DNA from: Isoetes taiwanensis
Lineage: Eukaryota; Streptophyta; Lycopodiopsida; Isoetales; Isoetaceae
Assembly: GCA_021234155.1 (NCBI GenBank)
Contig: JAJEKV010000053.1
Location: 7,083,424 to 7,147,423, forward strand
DNA: 64,000 nucleotides
Direction of reading: 5' to 3'
Under the pieces are notes generated by a model that was given only the letters and a program-made list of their open reading frames with translations, was not told the DNA's origin and searched no databases. The translations under genes and the position numbers were made by a program. Position 1 is the first letter of the stretch; each line of letters starts with the position of its first letter. Shown piece by piece: positions 45,542 to 56,655 of the stretch.

Positions 45542-48022
45542 TTATACAGAGTCACATTTTTGCAGTTCAATGGTACCGGCATAGCCTTCATATCTCAAAA
45601 ATACTTTGCCTTCGAGAATTTCATCCATCAGTTGGCTGACCTCGGTATTATTCATTCCTCGAAGGTATCTTAGGAAAGTCTTGTTGAAGAACTCTTTAGA
45701 AGGCTTATCTGGCAGTTCCCCATGGTCATCAGCCAGCTTCCGCGTTGCCCACTTGTTAACAACAGCAACTAGCTTAGACCATGATTCTTCTTGCATGAAA
45801 AGGAATTGCTTTTCATCCTTGAATTCTTTAACCTTCAAGATCATTGTAGCTACGTCAAAGAAATCCTGTAATTAAAAGCTGGTCAGGATCGCGACGACGA
45901 TCTTCTATAGCTGAAAATAAGAACCTACCTTCCAAGCGGATGATACTGCAGTGCTTGTTGGGCCTTGTGGAGGGCATCCATAAGCCTTGTGCTGATTCCT
46001 TAATTGCTGGAGCTTTTCGATTAGTGGCTCCTTATATACTGTATCCGCTATAATGTCATTGCACTGTATGGATAACTGAATATACTCTTTATTGGAGAGA
46101 TTTCCATTTAGCACCCGGCTTCTTCGCTTTGCATAGCTTTAGCAAATTCCAGTCGTTGCTCGACATTTCCCATCATAGAACAAAGAATTTGTGCAGCAAA
46201 AATACTGTGATTACCAGAAATAATATAAACTTTCTTGTTCAAGAGCTCCTCAGGGCGGGACCAAGTGATCAACTTCCTGCATTGATGTCCCATCAATTAA
46301 TAGGCATTATAAACAGGCGGTCTAATGGAGAGAAATATGCAATAAAACTTACCTTGTCACTGGGTCAAATGGGATGACATCGGCAGGCGTGAGAACCTCC
46401 GTTGGGCACCTTTTGCAGCTCTTGATTACTGTGTGTGCATGATCATTAGATCGAACCCTATGAGTTAGATTTGCTGGGGCTGTCTTACAATAAAAAATGT
46501 TGATCTTCTGAAACCAATTCACTCCCATAGGATAAAATCTTTTAAATTCTTCTAGCTTGGAGGCGGTCTGTTCAGTAAGCTTCTTTTCTTCATCTGGATT
46601 GAATTTTAATTCATCGGGCATACGTGAAGCAGATGACAAAGTCAACATGGAAGTCGTAGCTATAGAGTTGGTGGACGAGGTGGGAGTAGACGAAGTAGAG
46701 GGCTGCCCAGTCTCTTCAGTATTTAAGTTTCGAAGCTTAACCTTGAAGGTACTTATCTTTCTTAGAAGAGGTGCTTCATGTGTATCCGAGTCTTTCATTG
46801 GAAGAGGCATAAGCATATTTTGACCTGAGGGATCAACAATGGCAGATCCGCCTGGATTTGTATTCTGTACAGGCTGAGACACTAAGGATTCTTTTGGAGT
46901 TGATGGTTCACCTACAACAGCTAATGGGACTACAGTTTTTTCTTGGCAACTACCCGCAACCAGTTCGTGTCCATCCGAAAAGGCATTTTGTTGTCATTTG
47001 TAGCCTTCAACGCAATGGAAGGAGGTTTCTTATCAGCGGAAAGGCCCTTCCTGCACATGTTGAAGCCAACAGTATATCCCTATTGCACTTTATCCCAGAC
47101 AAGCTCAACGAATCATAAGATGGCAGGTTCCAACCATATCCTTTAGCACTAGTGGGTACCTCCTTGCCACTAGCAGGCTTATTCGCCTTGCTTGCAGTCA
47201 TGATAGACGGATCATAGTTTTGCTAGCGCAAAACATACTCCACAAATTGTAGCTGCGGTGTATCCTCCACGTTGCATATGATTGCATCTTGGATATTATT
47301 TTTGGTGCCCTCCCACATAGTGACTATTATGCCCATCTGTTTAAAATCTTCTGGGCCCTTTCTGTTCCTCAAGAAGAGACACAAGTCCTTCCGGCGTTCT
47401 CCTGCCACATGAGGTTTGGCCTGAGCTATTTCCATGCACCATTTCCGACTTCTATCAGGAGTTACAATGCGCATGGATTCCACGTTGGGGCCGCGGAAAA
47501 GCTCCAATGCTGCAAGTAGAATATGAAACTGATAAGTGACACCACTCACTACTCAAAGACATGGCAAAGTGCACACAAGGAACGCGGCCGCGATCTTTAC
47601 AAGTAGACAGACAAAAATATTATTAACAAGAATATATTTGCAAGGATCGCGCCCGGATCTTTGTGAGCAAATTACAGATATGATATACGCACTAATGCTA
47701 AGTATCGCGGCCGCGATCTGTATAACAAGTAGAGATATAAGTATTATCTAGTGTTTAGGTTAATGTGCTCTAAAGGATCGCGCCCGCGATAGTTGTGAGC
47801 AATATCTTAAAACTACACTGTATTTATTGGTGAAAAGAATCACGATCGCGATTCTCACAAGCATGAATACTGTAAAAATACAGAAATACTGCTCGTGAAC
47901 ATCGCGGCCGCGATCCTATCGAGCATATAGCATGCTAAAAACAGGACAACTAATGCTAAAACGACAGCAGTGATCGTGAAAAGCGCGAAAATGCCTTTTT
48001 TTAAGGCGGCTGAGCAAGACAT
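45542..48022 (-). pseudogene. ParB/Srx-like mobile-element protein gene, decayed (copy 1)
   Basis: Exon 1 is 47995-48022 (ATG, 28 nt, MSCSAALKK), with a GC donor where copy 2 has GT. Exon 2 starts at 47509 and joins in frame (ALELFRGPNVESMRIVTP, then RSRKWCMEIAQAKP, MWEGTKNNIQDAI). A TAG near 47234 replaces a Trp kept in copy 2. KGYGWNLPSYDSLSLSG, a Ser/Thr-rich linker, FKRFYPMGVNWFQKINIF and VLTPADVIPFDPVTR follow to 46353. Exon 45929-46276 has ELLNKKVYIISGNHSIFAAQ, whose I-x-G-x-H/R-x3-A pattern resembles ParB/sulfiredoxin folds. After a one-base frameshift it continues with RRSRVLNGNLSNKEYIQLSI. The last exon, 45542-45865, ends IELQKCDSV. Stop and frameshift make it non-functional. The ParB link is my visual inference. 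Confidence 0.65.
47583..47916. repeat. intronic array of GATCGCGGCCGCGATC-like palindromes (copy 1)
   Basis: Six sites start near 47583, 47645, 47704, 47776, 47839 and 47901, about every 60-70 bp. Typical cores are ATCGCGGCCGCGATCT, GATCGCGCCCGCGAT and CACGATCGCGATT, embedded in AT-rich spacers with recurring GTGAGCA. They lie between exons 1 and 2 of the minus-strand gene. Confidence 0.85.
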
Positions 48023-48105
48023 GGCGGCGGTCGAAGGCGCTCGAAAAATTCTGTAGGCGCTCGTGAATTGGATCGCGAAGGAGCCGAGATCTGTGATTTT
48101 CGTGA

Positions 48106-48112
48106 ATTTATA
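48106..48112 (-). promoter_or_regulatory. TATA box of copy 1 minus-strand gene
   Basis: Minus-strand reading TTCTATAAATTC matches TTCTATAAATTG upstream of copy 2 (56521). The ATG at 48022 is 84 bp downstream. Confidence 0.5.
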
Positions 48113-48132
48113 GAATAGGGGTCATTAATGAC

Positions 48133-48219
48133 CCGTCATAATGACGGCCAGAAAATTAATTTCCGGCGGGTGCAATAAATTCCGCGGGCGCAATAAATAC
48201 CGAGGGCGCAATAAATTCC
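48133..48219. repeat. GC palindrome plus three 18-19-bp tandem units
   Basis: CCGTCATAATGACGG (48133-48147) is a perfect palindrome around one base. It is followed by three units of GGGCGCAATAAATTCC type at 48165, 48184 and 48202. They lie between the divergent genes and may belong to their shared promoter region. Confidence 0.7.
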
Positions 48220-48942
48220 GGCGGCGGATCCAGAATATTCTTAAAAACGCCGGAATCGACGTTTTTATTCTCTGCACGGACGCCACCACTAAGTTCAAAA
48301 TTCTATACCATGGGACCCGGGGAAGGAGAACAAAATAGTCACAGCATGCGAGTTTAAATGAGACAATGACACTCGCAATACAGCATGGGACGGGTTGCAG
48401 GATAACATATTACTCACGGCACGCGAGTTTAAATGAGACAGTGACAGTCACAATATGGCATGGAAAAGCCCCTCTAGAATTACCTGAATTTGAAATTCAA
48501 ACTCAATTCACCCAGCTACACGGCCACACCAGCCATTCGTTCAAATTGGACTCGGGGAGGAGGCTTCTAAGGCGCTGAATAGGTCTTCGAAGGCGATCGT
48601 CTAAATTGGAGGCATTTGAGACGCTCATCTGGAAATGGAAGGCGATCTTGAATATTTGAAGACATTTTTCTGGTATTTCGACTCCTGCATGCTCTGAAGA
48701 GTGGAATCAGACAAGATTTACTATTAAAACTTTGTTTTAATTAAATTATAGGACATCTATACCATTTTAACTTCTGTTATATCAAATGAACGAGTTAGAC
48801 AGCAGAAGAGGCCCAGATTTGTATGTTATATTCTATGTAAAGTAATGTCTTGTCTGAAATGAATTTCACAACATAGTTATCACCCTGGCAAACTTATCGC
48901 AGCTTCAAACCCTGGCCAACTTCAAATCACTGACCGCATTCC

Positions 48943-49326
48943 GAACGCGACAGCGATCTTCGTCTCAGCAGTCAAGAAGTATAAATAGTTAATGTTAGAG
49001 CAAACTGATAAAATGTTGGAGCAAAGTGATTTAATGATGAAGCAAATGGATACTAATTTAATGTCTATTGCTTGATCAGGGCTGCTCGTGTCCTCAGCTA
49101 GATCGCGACAGCAATCTTCATCAGCTTTCAACAAGTATATCTTAGTATTGCAGAAAACATGTCTTAGCATTGGAGCAAACGTGTCTTATCACTGGAGCAA
49201 ACTTGTACAAGCCTCTCAGTCCTCAGCTAGATCGTGGCGACGATCTTGAGCAGCACTAGCTTTTCCTGCCGTTCAACTTTTTCCTCAAACAAGCATTTAG
49301 TGCTTCGTATCATCGCCACCGCGATT
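48943..49326. repeat. second array of degenerate GATCGCG-x-CGATC motifs
   Basis: Sites read AACGCGACAGCGATCTT (48944), GATCGCGACAGCAATCTT (49101), GATCGTGGCGACGATCTT (49230) and ATCGCCACCGCGATTT (49312). The spacers repeat GGAGCAAA. The array ends just before the first long exon of the plus-strand gene, mirroring the arrangement on the other side. Confidence 0.7.
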
Positions 49327-49361
49327 TCTAATAGCACTATCGGCCTTGTCTAATTCAAGGT

Positions 49362-50712
49362 GGTTGAATCAAGGTCCATACTATTCAATGGTGTCAAAGT
49401 CAGGGAGGGCAAAGTATATGGTTTCAACAAACATCACAACTTGCCCTTGCCCGTGGGCACCGTGGTAGTGTCTATGGATAAGACTTTGGACGGAAGCATA
49501 CCTTTGCCATATCCAGAAGCCGAGATTTCAACACTCAGAGAGTCGCTGGGGAGTTTCATTTTGTGGCCTGTACGTTGTATAGCGTCGCTTGCGCCCGAAG
49601 GTGACATATCGACTCCGCCAGCGCAGTTAAAAAAATTTAACTGGTAGGTAGTCGAAGACGAGGAAGGTCCATTCAAGCAAACCTGTGGTGATAAAGGCAT
49701 TTCAAGAGATGAGCTGATGGAGAGGAATTGCATGCTGATGCATGACTGCTGCTATATGCACAGGGGGTGATCATCTTCACTGATCCTAATCAGGTAGTTG
49801 GTGACATAAGGTTAGGGGAAGACTTCCTGGCTGCCACCGTGAGTGAAGATATGTCCTATGCCAGAGAAGCCGTCTATGAGATGCCAAGCTTGTGCTGAAA
49901 TGCCGCAACTACACGACTTGGTCAGGTGGTCCAATGCCTTGGTGTTAGTAGACAATATCACAATATCGACTCTCATAGAGGTTGTGAAAGAACAGAACAT
50001 CGAGACAGAACCCTGTGCAATCCAAGTGGAAGTTGCTAAGACTCAAAAGAGGTCTTATAGAATGGTGAATCGAACACCTGCTACTCCATGTAAGATTGAT
50101 AAGAAGATCACTACAGCTTCTATTCTAGACTTCAAATCCATGATTTGGTGCATTCGCAGATGTTGTGCCACTTTCTCCACCTGCGAGATCAAGTCCATGC
50201 GAAGTTTCTTTTGGAATATAAGTGCTGCGGACAGGACCACCTTTGCTTACAACATGCTTGACCTTTGCTCAGAAAATGGGCAGGTCCGGAAGGTGATGCT
50301 AAATAACAAGCAAGTCTGCTTGAAAGCATGGCACAAAGCTTACGACATTCCAATGTCAACTTTCTATAAGTGGCGTGAACTTTTCCTTGCTGGTCATTAG
50401 ACTTGTTGAACATGATAATACGGGCTCAAAGAAACCAAGGTCGCCCAACCTGTGCTAGCTACAAAAACTCCATCTGGCAATCCAATGCAAATCTGTAGCA
50501 GGCTGATAAATTCAGCCTATGCTATCTTCAACCACAAAAAATTCAAGCAAGTGCACAAAGATTTTAATAAGGAAAAGGCCTTCAGATTATTAGCAAAGAA
50601 AACAATTAAAAAAATTATATCCCCGTGCTTTCAGGTACAGCTACCTGAACTACCACAAACCCTTCGCTCCAGAACCAAAATAAAAACAGATGCTGCTGCT
50701 ACGACCTCCTAA
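49362..50712 (+). pseudogene. plant-transposon-type gene with DUF8039-like and HTH-like parts, decayed
   Basis: After a TTCAAG acceptor, NGVKVREGKVYGFNKHHNLP, VGTVVVSMDKTLDGSIPLPY and LRESLGSFILWPVRCI match the pattern of the DUF8039 domain found in CACTA-type plant transposon proteins. The frame ends at 49647. Around 49990-50400 another frame reads CKIDKKITTASILDFK, CIRRCCATFSTCEIKSMRSF, AYNMLDLCSENGQV and VCLKAWHKAYDIPMSTFYKW. That pattern (Cys-rich segment, FW, then VC-x2-A and a helix-turn-helix) is seen N-terminal to several eukaryotic transposase domains. A third piece lies at 50452-50712. No DDE catalytic core is visible. It may be the transposase partner of the minus-strand gene. Confidence 0.45.
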
Positions 50713-53360
50713 AATTTTGGCCATAGAACACAGGTATGAAGCTGAGAATGCAGTTCTGATCAAGAAAGCCACTAGAGAAGAACCTTGGGCAAAAAAACTA
50801 GCTATTCAATGGCCTCAGCATCTCTAGCAAGAAAAAAATGAACAAAGCCGTCATGATTAGTATTGGGAAGCCTACTCACTGTTAATACATTTGGTATTTG
50901 TTTGGGCTTTGGACAATGTTATCTCATAGCAAAATGTAAAATAACGGCACACCCTAAGGGAGGTATAACCGCATTCAGATGACCTAACCCTAAAGCGAAT
51001 TTCTACTGTGGTCGCTTCTAATAGCCCGATGCCTCCAATGGATGGCCACTTCTTGTTTCTTGCAGCGGGCCTAGGCTTCAATCATCGATTCTTTGTGCTC
51101 TTCCACTTTCGAGATGAGATATGGTGGAATCCAGCAGAGTCAACTGCCTACGGAACTCTGTCTCCTCATGGTATGGTATGAGCAATTTGCAATAGATTTC
51201 GATTTTCTATCAGGATGCTCTGCTCGAAAATTGCATGTAGCTCTGATCTTTGCCACAATCGTTCCAAGATCTGATGGGATAGACAAAATACGAAGTGCTA
51301 TTTTCTTCCAATATTGAATCACTTAATTATTCTCGTGCATAAGATAAGATAAGATAAGATGAATTTTTACGTCCACTGGAAGACTAGGTAAATTTATGTT
51401 GTTTGATTAGATTGCATACGATGAAGGAGTTTTAACAGTCACGATTCCATTCGGAAACAGGGCTGCTCACGGTTGCACTTAACTCCTGCATACAAACATA
51501 ATCTGGATAAGTACAACGAAGGGAATCAAAGTATTTGGGTTGCTATTCATAGGTACAGAAGCTTTTGCGTTGCATATTAGACATGGCCTCTTACTTTTGT
51601 CCGTTTGACTTACAAAATGCAAAGCAGTTTCTTATTGATGTGTATGTTTGTGCACAGCTTGGCGAATAAAACAGGTATTGCTGTTGACCATGTAGTTTCT
51701 TCTGAAGAAATAGATGGCGTACTTACTGCAGGGTCAACATAAGTGCAGGTAAACAGCCTGCAATTTTAAGTCATATTCCTCTAATAAGCATCTCATGTGC
51801 AGTTGCATTTTGTTGTTAGCATCTAGAAAGGATCATGTGAATGTCTCAAGGTCATCCTCACCCATAGAAAATCATTCAACAAGAAACCTGTTTGGTATGT
51901 TTCTAAAGAGGGGAGAGTTTATATGGACATGGAACATGCATATAATGGGATTGGTTGCATTGCATGTTAGACATCCCAATAACATGTTTTGGGTTACTTA
52001 CTACAAATAACAAGGCGGGCAGAAGAGGAGATGTTTTTACAGAAGATTTTGAAAGAGCAGCAGGTGAGTGCACTCTTATGGATTCTTCTTTATGTAACAT
52101 ATTACATGGTATTTTCCTTGGCTGGTTTTTGAAAGCAGGAGCCCGTACAAGCACATTCTGTTATACAGCTTGTTTGTAGCATAATGAGTCCAAATTCTGC
52201 ATTAGTTTATCTGTTTCTAATATCTTAAACTCTGATTTTTGTGATTCTAGCATTTTGGACTCTGATTTCTGTGTTTCTGTTAGAAATATGTCATGAACAT
52301 GTGCTGAGGAGAATTGATTTGCAGCTGCAGAGATAAGTAAAGAAGCTTAAATGCACTTTCAGCTATTTGTTCAAAGCAAAGCGATATTTTTCTCGAGGCT
52401 TTTGGTCTTGTGGGTTCAAATCCCAAAGCTTTCTCTCAACTGCATTGCTCCGGCAGTTCCGTTCGTCTAACTTTTCTGTACACCTCGTATGTGGTTTCTT
52501 TCAGGGTGGTTTTTCTCCGGATTTGGTTTAATTCCGTTTCTTATGGTGGGCAGAGTAGACCATTGAGTTTCCATTTTTTAGGTCTCAAGTGGAACAAGAT
52601 TTCAAGGGATCTCCCTAATCAAACGGCCAGGAATATACTATGACAAAAGAAGTGAATTCTTATCATTAAACTTCACACACAAAGCAATATTAAATATCAT
52701 ATATTAGAAAATTAGGGATATTCACAACCTTGAAAAATTGTAATCGTTTTACTGTTTGAAATCATAGAAAGAAAAATTGTATTAGCAGATTTAACCACGT
52801 CAATTTGCCGCGTTGTATGTTTTCGTTTAACTACTAGAAAATATCATATATTTTAATTTAGAAAAGCCAATCATGTTTTATTATCATGCAGAATGATATG
52901 GTAAAAGAATTCATATTAGTCTATCACGTTGTGTATTGATAATTAGTCAGTGTAAAGCATCATAAAAATATGGTAAAACAAGTCATATTAGTATATTTAA
53001 ACCAAGTATATTTATTAGGTTGTGTATTGATAAATAATTAGTATAAAGCATCATGATAATTATGCACTTAAAATTATCATGTCAATATATTGGTTAAGAT
53101 AGACGGGTACAAATACCAGCCCCCTAAATTTGACATACTAAACATTCATCCATATCATATATTCTAGTTGGTTATAAAGACCACTTAAAATTACGATGTT
53201 TTAATACCATGTAACAAAACAATGTTGGTTTATCACCTTAGAAAAATATATTGATTAACCACACTATATAACTAGACATGGTTTGTAAACTTTTGAACCC
53301 ACAAACATGTACTGATTTATGGATTCGACTTTCACCAACAAATCATTAAAATAAAATCAT
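50713..53360. other. no supportable gene
   Basis: AT-rich to T-rich DNA. It includes (AAGAT)x4 at 51341-51360 and a few exon-like pieces, for example LANKTGIAVDHVVSSEEIDG near 51660-51720 after a TGCACAG acceptor, none of which I can assign. 52650-53350 is very AT-rich. Confidence 0.4.
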
Positions 53361-53361
53361 A

Positions 53362-54605
53362 TTGATTCAGTTTTGGGGGCCTTGTGAAAGTAATGAGCAA
53401 CTGGCTGCTAAACTCGCTGCTCAAAATACTGTGATAATGCAAAATATGGGGGATATCCTTGCCTCCCTTGCGGGTGATGCAACCAACAATGCAATAGATT
53501 CACAGGTTAACTGGGATTTAATTGAATTGATAAGGCACCTGAGAGAGAAGGGGCCATTAATAACCCAAGCGACTCTAGTGATTTCGAGGTTTGCCAAATC
53601 AATACTAAAATTATGTCAGTTGTGAAGGACGTAAAGGAACTAATAGAAAATACAAAGATATAACAATTCTAACAGTCAGAAGAGCACAGAGATTAAGGGT
53701 GGCGAAGGGGAGAATGATGCTAACGACGACAGCGAAACTGAAGATGATAGATATGGCCTTGCAGATGAAATCGTGCCACGCGTGATTTAATTTATCTTTA
53801 GTTTGAATTAAATCGCACCAAGCATGTTTTGTTTACATTTCATTGTCAGATTAAATCATGTCGAGCGCGATTTGGTTAAGCCTAACTCAAATCACGCCTG
53901 ACGCATTTGTATTGTTGCAATGTATAATATAAGGGTGTGCATGATCATATCTTGCTGACCAGATACATGTTTGATGTTTCAGCTTCTCTCCGGTTTCTAA
54001 GAAGGTTTGGTGTTCGATCTAAACGGAGTTATTTGTAAGACTTTTCCGAAAAATAAAGTGGCTAGAGATCAGTTTCACCAGACACCAGTAGAATCAAATT
54101 TCAAGTGGAACTATTCGCGGCCGCACTTGAAAAAGATGCTAGATGAGGCATTTAGGTTATTTCGAGTTGGTATTTGGTCATCGATGGAACTAAGGAACAT
54201 CAAAGATACTGTGGAGGCATTGGGGGAAATGGGTAGACATTGGTTGACCTTTTGGGATCAACACAAATGTGTGAAGTTCACTAATTCCAAGGATCCAACA
54301 GGCAAGCCTATCTTCATCAAACATAGGACGAACTTGGTATCGAGAATAAGGATGATATAATCATAGTGGATGATGATGCTCTCAAATGCTTCTACAATCA
54401 AACGCAGGCCCTGAATCCACTATCTTATGATCCAAAAAATTTTGTGACAGATGATTTTCTGGTGAAGTTTATGTCTATTATAAATAATTTGGTTATAGGG
54501 ATGACAGTGCGTGAAGTGTTAGATTCACACCCAGAACTAGATAGAACAGTTGACATGGAACCACACCTTGTTAAATTCCTGGAAAAACATGGATTGATCC
54601 CTTAA
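53362..54605 (+). pseudogene. FCP1/NIF-type phosphatase-like gene, frame-broken
   Basis: The core 54001-54605 carries the HAD-type FCP1 homology pattern: LVFDLNGVICKTFP, HLKKMLDEAF, GIWSSMELRNIKDTVEAL, HWLTFWDQHKCVKFT, DPTGKPIFIKH, then IIIVDDDALKCFYN and YDPKNFVTDDFL. The catalytic box is DLN where DLD is usual; a DLNG variant is common in plant FCP1-like proteins, but the second Asp normally acts as acid/base. A one-base frameshift near 54335 separates the halves. An upstream piece (53362-53625, LAAKLAAQNTVIMQNMG, LIELIRHLREKG) may be an N-terminal exon. Functional relatives dephosphorylate proteins such as the RNA polymerase II tail. This copy is probably dead. Confidence 0.7.
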
Positions 54606-54712
54606 TATTTTATTGAAATATATGATATTTTTGTATGATATTTGTGTCATGTATCCATAAATTCGGGTCTCCAATTGCCTCGCAAATAATGTAATCTGTT
54701 ATTATCCAACCG

Positions 54713-56134
54713 AATATTTTCAAGGGACCAGTGGTCTCGTTTGTTGCAGGATTTGGCCTTGGTTGAGGTCCCTGGGGACTTGTCTTTCACCTATTGTAAT
54801 AGGCAGATTGGTGCGGGCCGGGCGTATGCTAGGCATGACCGGTGTTATGCTTCCCCATGCGCACTGGATGGTATGCCCTCTTTGTGCCGGAGTAACATTC
54901 TGTCTACCTCCATTTCTGATCATTACCCTCAAGTTTCGTCCAGTCAGGGTGCAGTTGCCTCTCGGCCCTCTAGGACGGTGTTCCGTTTGAACACCCGGCT
55001 TCTGGCTGATGCGGATTTCTCGGCCCAGTGCCAGGAGTTGTGGCTTGATACCTTTTCATCTCTGAAGGGTATGTCTGGTATGGTGACTGCCTTGCCCAGG
55101 GTGAAGCGTTTTGCCAAGGTCTTTGGTAGGCAGCGTGTGCAGTAGGAGCGGCAGGAGTTGCATGGTCTCTATCAGGAGTTGGAGAGGATTCGGGCGCAGC
55201 CTTCTGATGCCATCAGGGAGAATGCAGTGTTGCAGCGTATTGTTGCTCTGGAGCAGGTTAAAGTCGCGGGAGGCATGTGAAGGCGGCCCTTACCGGGTTG
55301 AAGGAGGGGACACAAGTTCGTTTGTTCTTGAGCAGACTAGGGCGGCGATATCAAAGATCTATGGCGCCCCTTGCTTTGCCTCGATGGCCGGAATTTGGAG
55401 GATCCCGCTGATTTGCAGAGGTATGTGCATGCCCATTTCTTAGGGTTTTTCGCGACCGCGACTCTTCCCTATGAGCGAGGAGATGCGGGGAGCTTGTCTT
55501 GGGGGTCGTTAAGTCATTGATTCGCGCCTCACCAAACAAGTGAGAGCTTGGAGGCGGAGCTCTCCAGAGAGGATTTAGTCTGCAGCATGTATGTGCATGG
55601 CCAAGGATAAATGTCCCGGGCTGGATGGCATCCCCTGTGGAGTTCTTTTCGGACTTATTGGGAGTGGGCTGGTGAGTGATTGTACCGTGTGTATCTTGAG
55701 TTGCCGCAGTCTTCTCAAATGTTTAGGATATTGAATACCGCATGCATTTCCTTGATTCCTAAGGTTAAGCAGCCTTCTACTATTAATGATTGGAGGCCTA
55801 TCTCCTTGTTGTCCTCTGTGTATAAGATTATTGCGAAAGCCCTGGCAGAGAAGTTGAAGCCGGTGTTGACTTCTTCCATTAGTAAGGTGCGTACTGGTTT
55901 GTCCCCGGCGGGAACATTTTGACTAATGTTGCCGCAGCCTTATGAGGGCCTTTATTGGGCCAGAAGAACAGGTCAAGGCATTGCCTATCTTAAGCTTGAC
56001 TTTGCCAAAGCTTACGATAGTGTCCGTTGGGAGTTTTTGTCTGCCATGATGTTAGCACTGGGCTGTGGTCCACGCTTTAGAGAGACAGTCATGAAGTTGC
56101 ATAGGTCAGCACGGGCTACGGTCAGCACGGGCTC
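54713..56134 (+). mobile_element. LINE, 5' part (endonuclease end and RT start), split by an insertion
   Basis: Reads, with several stops and frame changes, from the C-terminus of an AP endonuclease (DLSFTYCNRQIGAGRAYARH, STSISDHYP with the catalytic DH) through a linker to RT: ACISLIPKVKQPSTINDWRP, ISLLSSVYKIIAKALAEKL, then [20 protein letters not shown] with the motif A Asp. The RT breaks off after [10 protein letters not shown] at about 56128 and resumes at about 61303. The 5' end of the LINE is truncated in the endonuclease. Confidence 0.85.
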
Positions 56135-56523
56135 CAGCGCCTCGAAGATCTTGCAAAACAATGAAATTTGAATTGGCTTTTCCCGCTTTCTCGAATTGGT
56201 TTGTTCTCGATTTCAAATTCTCTGATCCATCTGTCCGTCCAGAACCGGATTTTTTGGGGCATTTATAGTCGTGATAATGTGTCAGTCCGAAATTACGCCC
56301 GAATTTGAACGCGGACGCCCAAGTGGATAAGGACCTTTCCTACGGATTACTTGCCTTTTTCGGACGGGGTATATTCAGATTTAATCGCATTTATGTCGGG
56401 GAATAAATACGTACGGCCGGGCCGGTAATTATTATCGCCGTGCACGACGCCATTATGGCCGCACGCTTTTTCACGCAGCAAGCAATTATGAGGGGCGGAC
56501 AATTAATTTCAGCGGCAGCGTTC

Positions 56524-56530
56524 TATAAAT
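56524..56530 (+). promoter_or_regulatory. TATA box of copy 2
   Basis: TATAAAT in the context TTCTATAAATTG, conserved with copy 1. The ATG at 56656 lies 126 bp downstream. Confidence 0.5.
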
Positions 56531-56655
56531 TGAAACTTCAAACCTTTAAAACAAATTTCGACTACGATTTGATTCAGCGCCCTAGCCTTCACCCTCCGAA
56601 ATTTTCTCGAGCCACTCCAAAAGACTCAGATTAACGAACTCGGCCCAGCGATCCC

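Larger units (their letters stand above)
45542..50712. mobile_element. copy 1 of an unnamed spliced mobile-gene family (divergent gene pair)
   Basis: A minus-strand gene (45542-48022) and a plus-strand gene (49362-50712) lie head to head around a GC-rich, palindrome-bearing centre. The minus gene is homologous over most of its length, introns included, to copy 2 at 56.1-61.3 kb. Both genes have an array of palindromes in the DNA just before their first long exon. Outer ends and target duplication are not identifiable. The 3' methyltransferase-like part present in copy 2 is missing here. Confidence 0.6.

Noticed and set aside
45542-47550. Separate small ORFs as independent hypothetical genes
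   Set aside because: Splice sites and alignment with the second copy show they are exons of one decayed gene.
52400-52440. GGGTTCAAATCCC resembles a tRNA T-arm
   Set aside because: No matching acceptor, D or anticodon arms upstream, and the outer T-stem pair fails.
56100-56140. GTCAGCACGGGCT repeated at the LINE breakpoint as a target-site duplication
   Set aside because: Both copies are on the left side; no copy was found at the right junction near 61303.
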